DNA of 64,000 nucleotides. It comes from Basidiobolus meristosporus CBS 931.73. Taxonomy: Eukaryota > Basidiobolomycota > Basidiobolomycetes > Basidiobolales > Basidiobolaceae. The stretch covers positions 1-64,000 of the forward strand of contig MCFE01000479.1 in the NCBI GenBank assembly GCA_002104905.1. Direction: 5' to 3'. The notes below the pieces were generated by a model. It worked only from the letters and a program-made list of their open reading frames with translations. It ran no database searches and was not told where the DNA came from. Of this stretch, positions 1 to 10,798 are shown piece after piece (the first letter of the stretch is position 1; the number at the start of each line of letters is the position of its first letter). Position numbers and translations under genes: made by a program.

Positions 1-250
1 TCATGTATCATGGGTACTGGCACAGGTACCTGCCTAATATAGAAGCACTTACTGCTAGTAATCTTACATAAAGTGAGGGATAACTTATCAAATGTGGTAA
101 GCAGGTGTGATAGTCAACCAGCTTATGGGATAGTACTGATCAGGTAAGATAAATGGGATAAAACTAAAATAAGTGTAGTAGAGAAATAGGGAATTAGGAA
201 ATGTGGGAATGAGCACATCTGTCAGTGGGTGTCACTATGACCCCACTTCA
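1..250 (-). repeat. Partial LTR copy, inverted relative to the solo LTR at 3848-4918
   Basis: The sequence is the inverted counterpart of 3848-4110. On the plus strand it ends in CA at 249-250, the complement of the TG that opens the other copy. It is followed by CCGC (251-254), the complement of the GCGG target duplication of the intact LTR. It is truncated by the window edge. Confidence 0.75.
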
Positions 251-1101
251 CCGCTGCTGTATTCATTCTCTACTCTATCTTGCATTGTGTGTGGAGAATA
301 TTGGGCCTTGCGTCACCTTTTGGGAGTTTCCTATGGAACAGATGTGTTGGGAGATAGGAATACAAGTCAAGTTGCAGGCACTACCATATCCCAATCTCAT
401 CACAAATATTACCTTTAAGTCTGTCATGGATGTGATGAGTTCGCACATGGAGGATAGCCAGGAAGAGTTGTAAAATACTGAGGACAAAAGCGCATACGGA
501 GACACCTATGCCCATGGAATTAAGAAGCTAAGCAGCCCCAATGCATGGGTAATTGGTTAAGTAATGCAAAGTTGGGTTGGGTGCAACAAGCAACCAATTT
601 CTATTAGGAAAACTCTACCAAGGTATGCTGGATTTCTCTTGGTCATCAGCCAACTTCTACACCATTCAATACAGAATTCACACAGACAAGAGCCAGAGTG
701 CACTTATAAGGGGGACTAAAATCCAGCAGGGAGCAGGAATATATTGGCTAAATACCAAAAAGTTCTTTGCAGATAATCAGGAGGTGTTCATGACAGAAGT
801 GGCAACAACCAACCATATGCTTGCAAGATGTATATATTACCAGCAGTACAAGGTATATGGTAACTTTGCAAGTATCACACTAAAAAGCTGTAAAGTTGAG
901 GTGATGGAAGTATGTCATTTACAGCAGGTGTGCATGTTTTTAGAGGTTAGTAAGCAGGAGGCCATAGTTTCTTTTATTCAAACTACATGTAGAATACCCA
1001 ATGTAGTAGTGGGTAAGCAAACAATGAGGGGTGATTCTGCAGTGGAAAATATGAACTGCACAAGGGGAGGTAGAAAAAGGAAATACCATTTGGTAAATTA
1101 G
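251..1101 (+). pseudogene. Tnp2-type transposase C-terminal fragment (left arm copy)
   Basis: Short frames on the plus strand repeat the C-terminal part of the Tnp2-like transposase found on the minus strand at 2317-2972. The conserved block reads around the residues SCIVCGEYWAL and FPMEQMCWEIG, in shifted frames. A further open stretch at 577-1101 (174 codons) matches the minus-strand frame at 2583-2317 and extends past it. Frame changes and stops (TAA at about 471-473) separate the pieces, so no intact protein is possible. It is an internally deleted, inverted copy of the element described at 1964-3843. Confidence 0.7.
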
Positions 1102-1499
1102 TATGGTTGCATTGTACAGAACCAGCTGTAGGCCACCATACTGCCAACGTAATGTCATCAGAGTCTTGCTGTGAGGCTGTTGAAATACTGTCAAGTTTCT
1201 TGCCATATAATGCAGTTAGATGTCTTGGCTGGTTGGATCCATTTAAAATAGTGCTGAGCACAATAAGTCCGCAACAATACCATGCAATTATTGTCACAGC
1301 ACCAATCAAATCTTGTCAAGTTTTATCACTCTATTTGGTAGTAAAATTAGCAAAATGCCATTGTGATCCCATCATAAGATTGCTGAGAGGGTCACTAATT
1401 CCAGGCTGCTGGTATTATGATGGTCTCTAAACAGGATCTTGACGGATGATCCAGATCAGATCCACCTGTGGGACCAGATTATTATTCATAGGGAAAACA

Positions 1500-1690
1500 A
1501 GTGGCAAAGAAATGCCAGTTTGCCAGGAGGGTGCAGGTAAAGGACAAGCAAGCAAAAACAATTGCATCAGTGCAGTATTTATTAAGGAGAAAATGGAGTA
1601 CAGTTCATGAAGCACTCAGTTGAAGTAGCAGTGAAAGACTTAGCAGTGATCAAGGTAAAGGTAGAGAGAAAAATGTCTACTCAAGGCAGA
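1500..1690 (+). pseudogene. Fragment of the transposon accessory gene at the palindrome centre
   Basis: This spacer between the two arms is recognisably similar to about 12,020-12,200, for example both contain GTAGCAGTGAAAGAC followed by a lysine-rich stretch and AAAAATGTCTAC. It is too short and broken to code for a protein. It suggests that the palindrome arose by a rearrangement that brought accessory-gene DNA between two transposase copies. Confidence 0.65.
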
Positions 1691-1963
1691 TATGCTGAAA
1701 CTTGAGCAGAAACCCTATGAAAATAATTTGGTCCCACAGGTGGATCCAATCTGGATCATCCGTCAAGATCCTGTTTAGAGACCGTCATAATAACAGCAGC
1801 TTGGAATTAGTGACCCTACTGACAATCTTATAACAAGATCATGACGGTGTTTTGCAAATTTTACAGCCAAATAAAGGGATAAAACTTGACAATTTTTGAT
1901 TGGTACTGTGACAATATTTGCATAGTATTGTTGCGGTCTTTCAGCACTTTTTTACTATTTTAA

Positions 1964-3843
1964 GTGGATCCAGTTGGCCAGGACTTCCAATTGCCTTATA
2001 TGGTAAGAAACTTGATGGTATTTTGGTGGCCTCAGAGCAACACTCTGATATCTTTTTCTTGGCAGTATGACAGCCTACCGCTGGTTCTGTATAATGCTAC
2101 CATACTAATTTACCAAATGGTATTTCCTTTTTCTACCTCCCCTTGTGCAATTCATATATTCCACTGTAGAATCACCTTTCTTTATTTGCTTACCCACTAC
2201 TACCCTGGGTATATCACATGTAGCCGGAATCAAAAAAAAACTATGGCCTCCTGCTTACTAACCTCTACAAACATGCACACCTGCTGCAATTGACATACTT
2301 CTATCACCTCAATGTTTCAGCTTTTTAGTGTGATACTTGCAAAGTTGTCATATACCTTGTATTGCTGGTAGCATATATATCTTGCAAACATATGCTTGGC
2401 TGTTGCCACTTCTGCCATGAATACCTCCTGAATGTTGGCAAAGAACTTCTTGGTAATTAGCCAATATATTCCTTCTCCCTGCTGGATTCTAGTCCCCCTT
2501 ATAGGTGCGCTCTGGCATTTGTTTGTGTGAGTTCCATATTGAATGATGTAGAAGTTGGCTTGTGACCACAAGAAATCTGGCATATCTTGGTGCAGTTTTC
2601 CTGATAAGAATTAGTTGCTTGTTGCACCCAACCCAACTTTGCATTACTTAACTGATTACCCACGCATTGGGGCTGCTTAGCTTCTTAATGCCATAGGCAT
2701 AGGTGTCTCCATGTGCACATTTGTCCTCAGTATTTTCCGACTCTTTCTGGCTGTCCTTCATGTGTCAACCCATCACATCCATGAAGGACTTGAAGGTAAT
2801 ATTTTTGATGAGATTGGGATATGGTAGTACCTGCAACTTGACTTGTATTCCTATCTCCCAACACATCTGTTCCATAGGAAACTCCCAAAAGGTGAAGCAA
2901 GGCCCAATATTCACCACACACAATGCAAGATGGAGTAGAGAATATATACAGTAGCAGCAGAGATCTACGCATTCAGCTTCATGTTTGTAGTATAGCCACT
3001 CAAATCCCGTCACAAACTTCTCACACAACAGCTGTAGATGTGTCAAGTTGGCATTGGTGATCTGCTTCTGGATAAATATTCCTACAATGTCCACATATTA
3101 CTCCCAATGCTTCCAATGTACTCTTGGTAGGAATGGCCTTAGAATACCACTTGAATAAATACATATCCAGCTCATCCAGTCTTTGCATTTGTATTGTTGC
3201 ATATGAGTATGAATATTAATTGGAGCATGTGAGAAGTACTTAGGGTAGCTGATACTCTGTAATGTTTTGCCAATTTTTTCAAATTTCTCCGGTATCTCAA
3301 AGTGCTCATTTAGCTTGAAATGCCCCTTGTTCAACTTGGTCATCAGTATAGGGATATTGTTGAAAAGCAAATGCATTGCTCCCAGTGAAAAGCTTTTGCT
3401 CCTACAGATACCCTCTATCTTAAGTATCTCCAGTTTCTGTTTGATTCCATATTCTGGCCAATGGCGTATAGCTTGCCAACTTTGCTGCAATTGCATGCTT
3501 ACTTCTGTACATTTTCTCAGTGGAAAGATGATGTTCTCAGTGCTAGTGTTTGGGTAATAATAATGTGTGTGAGTTATGGAATAAATCCCCTGGATCTCAC
3601 ACATTTGACAGCAATACCGTCCATTGTGCCCAGAAAAACCTGCTATCTTGCTGATGGCTGGGGTATCTCCAGTGCAGATAATAATATGCACTTTTACATG
3701 ATGGCCATTTACCATTATCCCGCTGGAAAGCATACAAAATTCATTCAGCAATGGACACAGGTAGCTATTCAATTTGGACAGTGATTTAGGCCCAGATACT
3801 AGTGAGACTACCATCAGATTGTTTCTCTGATACCGTAAGATGG
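1964..3843 (-). pseudogene. Tnp2-family transposase relic, central and C-terminal part
   Basis: Reading from 3843 downwards, the frame gives a typical Tnp2-family core: SGPKSLSKLNSYLCPL, the gene-diagnostic GDTPA, and a C-x2-C site (CCQMCE). It then runs to an in-frame TAA at 3098-3100 and continues in the same frame past it with FEWLYYKHE, SLLHLALC and GPCFTFWEFPME, all hallmark positions of this transposase family. A TGA at 2765-2767 follows, and a last recognisable stretch lies at 2583-2317. The protein is the cut-and-paste transposase of CACTA/KDZ-like DNA transposons. At least two stops plus frameshifts make this copy dead. The N-terminal part lies at 4919-5908, beyond an inserted LTR. 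Confidence 0.8.
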
Positions 3844-3847
3844 GCGG

Positions 3848-4918
3848 TGCAGTGGGGTGACAGTGACACCCACTGACACATGTGCTCATTTCCTTATTTT
3901 CTACTTCCCTATATCTCTACTACACTTATTTTAGTTTTATCCCATTAGTCTTACCCAATCAGTACTATCCCATAAGCCGGTTGACTATCACACCTGCTTA
4001 CCTTATTGCATAAGTTACCCCTCACTTTATGTAAGATTACTAGCTATAAGTACGTCTATATTAGGCAAGTACCCGCGCCAGTACCCATGACACATGATCA
4101 GCCCGTGTCACCATCCCTACCATTTCCATACCATATATGGTATCCCCATGTTACACAGGTTTCAGAATACTGATTCCTGATTGGTTGGATGTGCTGTGCC
4201 TCTTAGAACCTTCCGGCACCTACTTAGAACATTTGTAGGTCATTCTGATGTCATTAAGATTCCTATTGATATCCAGAACCTTCTGGAACACCATGATTAG
4301 TAATCACTTAGCCAGAGAGAAAAGTATATAAGGGAGGCTATCCCTCTACAATAAATCATCATCCCTTTTATCAATATACCGACTTGTTGATTAGTGTGAT
4401 CACTGCTACCTGCTGCTACCTGAACTTCCAACCCTAGACCACAGGACACTCCCAGGAAACCGCGCTGATAGCCAACTGACCTTGGAGGCACTACTTGTGA
4501 GGAATACTCAGAGTAGGTATCTTTTATTATATTTGATTCTTTCCCAAGTTTGTTCTTGTACAGGCAAAGATACTTTTCTGTCTTTGTAAGTATTGACCAA
4601 AGCTGCATTCTTATCAAGTCCCTGCTGGTGGAGTTTACAGTTGTTTTGACTTTGGAAGCTTTAGTACATTGTCATCTCAAAGGACGCTGAACCCAGCACA
4701 TACTTTTGTTAAGACGCCAACTAAGTTGGGGATTGTAGCTCAATAGTTTTCCCTTGACAAGCTTGTGGCTTTATTCCCCTTCACATTAGATTAGAGACAG
4801 AACGCAAGTATTCCTAGCAAGCTTTTGCCAGAGGTTATCGCACCCAGTGAACACCCCACACACAAAACACTTGAGAAGTGTTGGACGTATCTCTCCCTTG
4901 GACTTATACACCACCACA
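3848..4918 (+). mobile_element. Solo LTR (1,071 bp) inserted in the Tnp2 transposase
   Basis: The segment starts TGCAGTGG and ends CCACCACA, so it has TG...CA ends with an imperfect 8-bp terminal inversion, and it is flanked by the direct repeat GCGG (3844-3847 and 4919-4922). Removing the segment and one GCGG rejoins the transposase frame exactly at INLNLP-PILRY, the expected family sequence. Inside are a TATA box (TATATAAG, 4325-4332) and AATAAA (4350-4355), in the order expected for U3 and R on the plus strand. No internal coding region is present, so recombination between two LTRs most likely left a solo LTR. The parent family (gypsy or other) cannot be told from this alone. Confidence 0.8.
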
Positions 4919-5908
4919 GCGGCAGATTCAGATTGATGAAAATCAGTGGCCAGCAGGATTTGCTGGTAGAGTACTTGTTTAATGAGAATCCATCAAGTGC
5001 TAAAGCAAAGGCATAGTCATACATACCTTCAAAGTAGCCCTTGCTTCTTAGTTTTTTGTAATGTTTGCCATTGAATATATCAGATATGTTTGCGCTTGAT
5101 TGATACTGAGTGTGGTACTGTATAGCTTTGCAATATTTGTCAGACTGCATCAGCTTCCTCAGACAGGGTATGACTGGAATATATCTGGAGTGTGAACAAT
5201 GTTTTCCCTCAAAGGTGGTGGATTCCTGACAATTTGGACATGTTGCAAAGGTAGCATTTTTGGATGTGAATGCCATGCTACTGTTAACACATTCTGGTAT
5301 CACGACAGTCTCTGGATCATATGTTGCCAGCTGTATGATGGTTGTCCACTTGTACCATGTACATGGTAAGTTGCATCCTGGTATGATTTTGGCAAGAAGT
5401 AGTAATAAATCCTCAAAGCCCCCATTACTGATATTAGTGGAAACACGCCACTTCTCTAACCACAACATTACATCATTCACCAGCAGATGGATTACTGGGC
5501 TCACTTGGCTCCATAAAGTATCCTTTGTGTTTGTTTCAACAGGTGTTGTCTCTTGCATATAGGGATTTGACCAGGTTCATACATGGTACTGTTGTTAGGG
5601 GAGATAGGCTCAAAATCCATCTGTGAACCTTCTTTGTCAGAGCTAATACTCTGCGTGCCATATTCAGAAGGCTGAGATGAGCCTAAAGGCATCACAAACT
5701 CACCTGACTCAGTTTGCGCAAGGTGACAAAGACAGCCAGGTGCCAATATAGAAGTATCAACTGGCCGGCAAGATAATGTTGGTACAGTAGTGACCAATGA
5801 ATGGTCAAATATGACTTGGGTGGCAAAACACTGGCCGTTATCCTTGTAATACTTCCTATGCTGTCTGCTGCTTCATGGCTGAGAGGCTTGCCACAATAGC
5901 CACATGGT
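4919..5908 (-). pseudogene. Tnp2-family transposase relic, N-terminal part
   Basis: The minus-strand frame at 5558 downwards contains CPNCQ, RYIPVIPCLRKL, IQYHTQYQ, DIFNGKHYKKL and SCWPLIFINLNLP, the ordered N-terminal landmarks of Tnp2-family transposases. Upstream frames (5797-5501, and further up to the copia insertion) carry a zinc-binding-like start with CGYCGK. Frame changes near 5560 and near 5865 break the reading frame. The very start of the gene (about 10604-10640) is separated by the copia insertion and shows a stop directly after ATG-Pro. The gene was therefore damaged in several independent ways. Confidence 0.75.
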
Positions 5909-5913
5909 CTTTT

Positions 5914-6262
5914 TGTTGTAAGAGTCTTGGAGATATTGGAAGTGATTTGGAGAACAAGTAGATTATGTGGTTTTCACTTAATGATTTATTGAATGTAAAA
6001 GTAGTATTTATACTTTTACCTGGTCTTGGCATTACAAACACGTAGAATAGGTTAAGGAAGGTCCCAAGAACATGTGTGCAAAGTTTGGGGCTGTTTGGAC
6101 AACTTTGAGAATTTTCATGTTCTGGGTACCTGGTATTTTGGTGAAAATATTCTAAGTAAATCCCAACAAGGAATTTGGTCAGTATTTTCTAGGATTTGAA
6201 GGTAATGATCTAAGTGACTAAGTTAGGTGAATATTTAGGTGGAAATACAAATTTTTACAACA
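5914..6262 (-). repeat. Copia 3' LTR
   Basis: This 349-bp direct repeat matches 10250-10598, with TG and CA ends. It is the downstream LTR in the element's own orientation and lies beside the polypurine tract. Confidence 0.95.
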
Positions 6263-6270
6263 CTCCCACT
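6263..6270 (-). promoter_or_regulatory. Copia polypurine tract (plus-strand primer)
   Basis: On the minus strand AGTGGGAG directly abuts the 3' LTR, the position and sequence style of the polypurine tract in copia elements. Confidence 0.7.
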
Positions 6271-6273
6271 CAG

Positions 6274-8172
6274 CTAAATGTTCATACTGACTAGTCCTAA
6301 TTTTGACCTAAGATATTCAAACTTGTCTCTAGCTAATGGTTTGGTAAATATGTCTGCAATCATTTCATCTGTAGGACAGTAAACTAAGCTAACTAAGTTA
6401 TTCTCTATAGCTTCACGTATGAAATGATGTCTAATATCTATGTGCTTGGTTCTAGCATGAAAAGTTAGATTTCTACCTAATTGTATACATCCTTTATTAT
6501 CTTGAAATAAAGTAATAGGCGTTTTTTGACATAGGCCTAAATCTGTTAAGAGTTTTCTTAACCACATTGCTTCTTTTTTAGCTTCACAGGCTGCCATATA
6601 CTCTGCCTCTGTAGTAGAAAGTGCTACGGTTGGTTGCTTTCTTGAATTCCATGAAATTGCTCCTTTACAGTAAAGAAAGGTGTATCCTGTGGTGGATCTT
6701 CTGTCTTCTAAATTTCGTCCCCAATCAGCATCAGAGTATCCCACAAGATCCTGTTCTGAATCCTTATAAGTGTATCTTAAGCAGATATCAGCAGTTCCTT
6801 TTAGGTATCTAAAAATCCGCTCAACTGCTGCAATATGATCAGATCCATAATTCTGATTATGTTGGCTGACAACTCCCACTGAATATGAGATATCTGGACG
6901 TGTTCCAAGCATGATATACATCAGACTGCCGACCATAGATTGATAAGGAAAGTCAGGGCTTTCAGATGGCACCAAGCTCTCTTGATTTGGTTGAGTTTTG
7001 ACCAAGTTAAGGTTTGTCTCCATTGGGGTAGCTGCCGGTTTACAGTCTTCCATTTTGTACTTCTTTAGTATATCTTGAATATACTTGGATTGGCTTAGGG
7101 TAATAGTCTGGGTACTTCTGTCTATGGAGAACTTAATCCCTAAGTAGTAACTGAGTTCTCCTAGATCGGACATCTTGAACTCCTTAGATAGGCTGGATTT
7201 AGTCTCTTCCAATGTTTCTAGGTTATTGGTGGCTATAATAAGATCATTTACATATAGAGCTAATAGAACTGGATTTGCTCTATCTGGCTTATAGTATATA
7301 CTATAGTCAGCATTACTCCTTTTGAAACTCAAAGATTCCAAATAAGAATCTATCTTGCAATTCCAGGCTCTCGGCGATTGTTTGAGACCATATAGTGACT
7401 TTTTAAGCTTGCAGACCAAATGGGGGTTATCTTGGTCAACAAACCCATCTAGCTGGTCCATATACACGTCCTCATCAAGTTCTCCATTCAAAAATGCAGT
7501 TTTTACATCCATTTGATGAATAAAAAACTTATATTTGGCTGCAATAGCCAATATTAATCTGATGGAATTAAACTTGGCTACCGGTGCAAAGGTCTCAGTA
7601 TAGTCAAGTCCTTTTGTTTGAGAATATCCTTTGGCTACAAGTCTTGCTTTGTATCTTTCAATTGTACCATCAGCCTTGTACTTTGTCTTGAAGACCCATC
7701 TGCATCCAATTGATTTTCGGTTGATTGGTAATTTGACTAAGTCCCAAGTTTGATTTTCCATCAGGGCCTGATATTCCTCAGTCATTGCAGATCTCCAAAA
7801 CTTTGTCTGAGGGCTATTTAGGGCCTCTTTTACAGTCTGGGGTTCATCAATATGGACTGAATAGGCATAGGCTAAGTTTGTACCCTCATTAATATAGTAA
7901 TTTGGGCTATTTCTTGTCCGATTTGATCTCCGGGCATTTGATACTGGAATGATCACTTCTGGGATATTCCTGGGCACTGATTCTGGCTGAACCACGGTTG
8001 TAGAGTCCTCTGGAGTGAAAAAATTTTCATTGTTTTGCTCTGATTCAATCCTGACAATTGGTGGACTTGAGATCAAATTTTTGTCATCATCTGATGTCAT
8101 TTTTTGTGAAAATTTTGAATTTTCATCAAACAACACATCCCTGGACTTGATAAGCTTCTTTGCTTTGGTATT
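6274..8172 (-). pseudogene. Copia pol, C-terminal part: reverse transcriptase and RNase H
   Basis: The frame is open from just after the stop at 8173-8175 to the end. It continues the upstream frame without a shift (IKSRDVLFDE). Landmarks in order are the reverse transcriptase start TWDLVKLP, AFLNGELDEDVYM, SLYGLKQSPRAW, the active site, YLGIK, then RNase H with DADWG, STTEAEYMA, QDNKG and KHIDIRHHF. The catalytic YVDD motif reads Y-V-N-D here (AAT codon at 7246-7248), losing one metal-binding aspartate, so the enzyme should be inactive. There is no ATG near its start, consistent with it being the second half of one polyprotein. Confidence 0.9.
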
Positions 8173-10218
8173 TTAGAGTCTGTATGCCTTACTCTCATTG
8201 CAGTAGCCCAAAAATATGCATTTTACACTTCTTGGCTCAAATTTTGACTGATTTCCGGACAGTTTTTTGGCATATGCTGTACACCCAAATATTCTTAGAT
8301 GTTCTGCACTTGGTCTGTATCCATACCATGCTTCAAATGGAGTAGAATCACAAAGTATTCTGTTATAACTCCTATTTTTAAGGTATACAGCAGTAGCAAC
8401 TGATTCCGCCCAAAAATCATAGGATAATTTTTGATCATGGATCATAGATCTTGCCATATCAATTATTGATCTGTTAGCTCGTTCTGCTACTCCATTTTGC
8501 TGTGGGGAGTATGGTACAGTAGTCTCTTGCTTTATCCCATGAATTTTGCAGAAGTGGATGAAGAGTTTTGAGGTATATTCTCCACCATTGTCAGAGCGTA
8601 TTTTCTTGATTTTTTCACCAGTTTCTCTCTCCACCATGGCTTTAAACTCCCTGAACTTAGACAGAGCTTCTTCCTTTCTCTCCATGAAGTAGACCCATGT
8701 GCATCTTGTATAATCATTAATAAAAGTAATTAAATACTTCATCCCGCCTAAGGATAAATTTTGCATAGGTCCACACAGATCTGAGTGAATTAGATCTAAT
8801 TTTTTCTTAGTTTTGATTAACCCAGAGCTCTTGAACGGCTGTCTGGCTTGTTTCCCATATATGCAGGCTTCACAGTGCTCCAAATTAGCTGGGGGATCAA
8901 TTTTCACTCCAGAAATTAGCTGATCTTTGATCATTCTACGCAAATAATCAAAATTGATGTGTCCAAATTTCCTGTGCCAAAGCGTTGGTGTTTCTTCATT
9001 TAAGTTACTTATATTGGCTTCCAGATATGATGGAATATAAGTCAACTTGTATAGATTCTGATCTCTGATGCCCGAAGCAATATGAGCACCATTTTGATCA
9101 GTGATCCTGCATCCAGAATTGTCAAAACTGAAACTGAGTCCTTCTGCTGTGGCCTTGCTTACAGAGAGTAGGTTCTTGACTATTTCTGGTACATAGAGTA
9201 CTTCTTTAAAGGTCAATGTATGGCTTCCTTCACTGCTTCTAAGGTTTACTTGGATAGTTCCTTCTCCCACTGCATCAAGTGTTCTATTGTCACCCATGAA
9301 AACCTTCTTAATTGGAATTTCTTGATATTGGGTAAAAAGTTCTTTTTGGTGTGTAAAGTGTTGAGAAGCTCCAGAGTCAATATACCACGTCTGAGAATCC
9401 TTGTTTGTGGTCATATTTAGTGCAGATATGAATAGTCTATCTTCAGTTGTTGCAGCATTTCCATATTCAGGCTTCTTTTGCTGATAATCTCTCTTTTTGA
9501 AACACCGGTCTGATGTGTGTCCTTTCCTTATGCGGTAGTTGCAAAATAGGTTGCTGTTGCCTTTGTAGGGTCTTGGGTACCTCCTTTGTTGGTTATCATT
9601 GCTTATTAAAGCATTTTCTTCTTCCTTCTTATTGGTGCTTGATTTTCTTAATTCTTCATCCAGGAGCCTTCCATATACGTAATTTAAGGTCAAATCTTCA
9701 GTTCTGGACTCTAGGGCTGATACAAGGCCCTGAAACTCGTCTGTCAGGCTATTCAGGATGGTAACTATCACATCCTCATCAGTAGTTGGTACGCCCACAG
9801 ATTCCATCTCATCTACCAGCAGGGTAATTCTGTTAATTAGATTTTTCATTTCTTCTCCTGGCAGCATCTTTGTAGTAAGGAATTTTCTTCTCAGATACAT
9901 TTTCTTGGCAGCTGAACATGACTGGTAGGTGTCTTCTAATGCTTTCCAGGCATTCTTTGCCGTTTTTGCTCTTGAGCATTGAATTAGCAATTTGTCCTTG
10001 ACATTAAGGCAAATGCAGTTAAAGGCACTTTGTTCTTTCTTCTGGTACTTTAAGGCTTCCTCTCCCACGTTTTTAGGAGGGCATTCTTCTCCCATGACAA
10101 TATCCCAAAGGCCTCTTTCTTGTAGCAGCATCTTCATCTTCACCTTCCACACTTGGTAGTTAGATCCATCCAACTTTTCAGCAGAGGGAAAAATTCCAGT
10201 AATAGCAGAAGTAGACAT
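8173..10218 (-). pseudogene. Copia gag-pol, N-terminal part: Gag, protease, integrase
   Basis: Start chosen at the ATG of MSTSAITG (10218); the frame is open further up into the LTR and an earlier ATG lies inside the primer-binding site. Gag begins with the usual LDGSNYQVWKVKM. The CCHC zinc knuckle is damaged: the second cysteine is arginine (CGC, 9532-9534). Protease has WYIDSGASQH. Integrase has the HHCC zinc site (LWHRKFGH, CEAC), the catalytic D (HSDLCGP), D (RSDNGGEYTS) and E (QQNGVAERANR). The frame ends in an in-frame TAA (8173-8175) just after GYCNESKAYRL; the downstream frame continues directly, so this is a point stop within one polyprotein. Confidence 0.9.
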
Positions 10219-10237
10219 TGCAGAGAGTGACAGCTTG

Positions 10238-10249
10238 GGGCTCATAACC
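10238..10249 (-). promoter_or_regulatory. Copia primer-binding site, initiator-Met tRNA anticodon-arm type
   Basis: Immediately inside the 5' LTR the minus strand reads GGTTATGAGCCC. This is complementary to the anticodon stem-loop of fungal initiator methionine tRNA (GGGCUCAUAACC), not to its 3' end. Drosophila copia and yeast Ty5 use the same half-tRNA priming. The ATG within it is in frame with Gag. Confidence 0.8.
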
Positions 10250-10598
10250 TGTTGTAAGAGTCTTGGAGATATTGGAAGTGATTGGGAGAACAAGCTGATT
10301 ATGTGGTTTTCACTTAATGATTTATTGAATTTAAAAGTAGTATTTATACTTTTACCAAGTCTTGGCATAACAAACACGTAGAATAGGTTAAGGAAGGTCC
10401 CAAGAACATGTGCGCAAAGTTTGGGGCTGTTTGGACAACTTTGAGAATTTGCATGTTCTGGGTACCTGGTATTTTGGTGAAAATATTCTAAGTAAATCCC
10501 GACAAGGAATTTGGTCAGTATTTTCTAGGATTTGAAGGTAATGATCTAAGTGACTAAGTTAGGTGAATATTTAGGTGGAAATACGAATTTTTACAACA
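10250..10598 (-). repeat. Copia 5' LTR
   Basis: This 349-bp LTR drives the element on the minus strand. It differs from the other LTR at about 11 positions by hand count and is followed by the target duplication CTTTT at 10599-10603. Confidence 0.95.
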
Positions 10599-10798
10599 CT
10601 TTTTTCTCTTCTCTTATGGCATTGAGTCAAGGTAGTCTTGTACATTGGGCAAACAGTTTGACCTTCAACAACATAACGCTATTATATCACTTTTTGGTCA
10701 ATACTCAGGTGAACTTAAGACAGTCATGTATTTGAGACATTGCACCTACATGAATATGTAACACTATTTCCCATTTGGTTTGACTCACCTCCATATAT

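Larger units (their letters stand above)
1..4110. repeat. Large imperfect inverted duplication (palindrome) of transposon sequence
   Basis: The left arm (1 to about 1500) is repeated in inverted orientation in the right arm (about 1690-4110). Positions 1-250 pair with 3848-4110, about 255-1200 pair with about 2960-1980, and about 1290-1500 pair with about 1960-1690. The left arm lacks roughly 880 bp of transposase sequence present in the right arm (about 2980-3843), deleted directly beside the LTR end at 250. The spacer (about 1500-1690) is unrelated to the arms but resembles the accessory gene near 12,020-12,200. The repeat probably continues left of the window because the LTR copy is cut at base 1. 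Confidence 0.85.
5914..10598 (-). mobile_element. Nearly full-length Ty1/copia retrotransposon
   Basis: A 4,685-bp element is bounded by two 349-bp LTRs with TGTTGT...ACAACA ends and flanked by the 5-bp direct repeat CTTTT (5909-5913 and 10599-10603). It reads on the minus strand in copia order: Gag, protease, integrase, reverse transcriptase, RNase H. By hand count the two LTRs differ at about 11 of 349 positions (about 3 percent), so the insertion is not brand-new. It landed in the 5' end of the Tnp2 transposase relic. The coding region is full length but inactivated (see the two coding entries). Confidence 0.95.

Noticed and set aside
3098-3889. 263-codon frame taken as an intact gene
   Set aside because: Its first codons lie in the inserted LTR and its stop interrupts a transposase that continues in the same frame; it is a relic.
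4727-4800. Possible tRNA gene (GTAGCTCAATAG resembles a D arm)
   Set aside because: No T-arm GGTTCRA sequence and no acceptor pairing; the position is inside the solo LTR.
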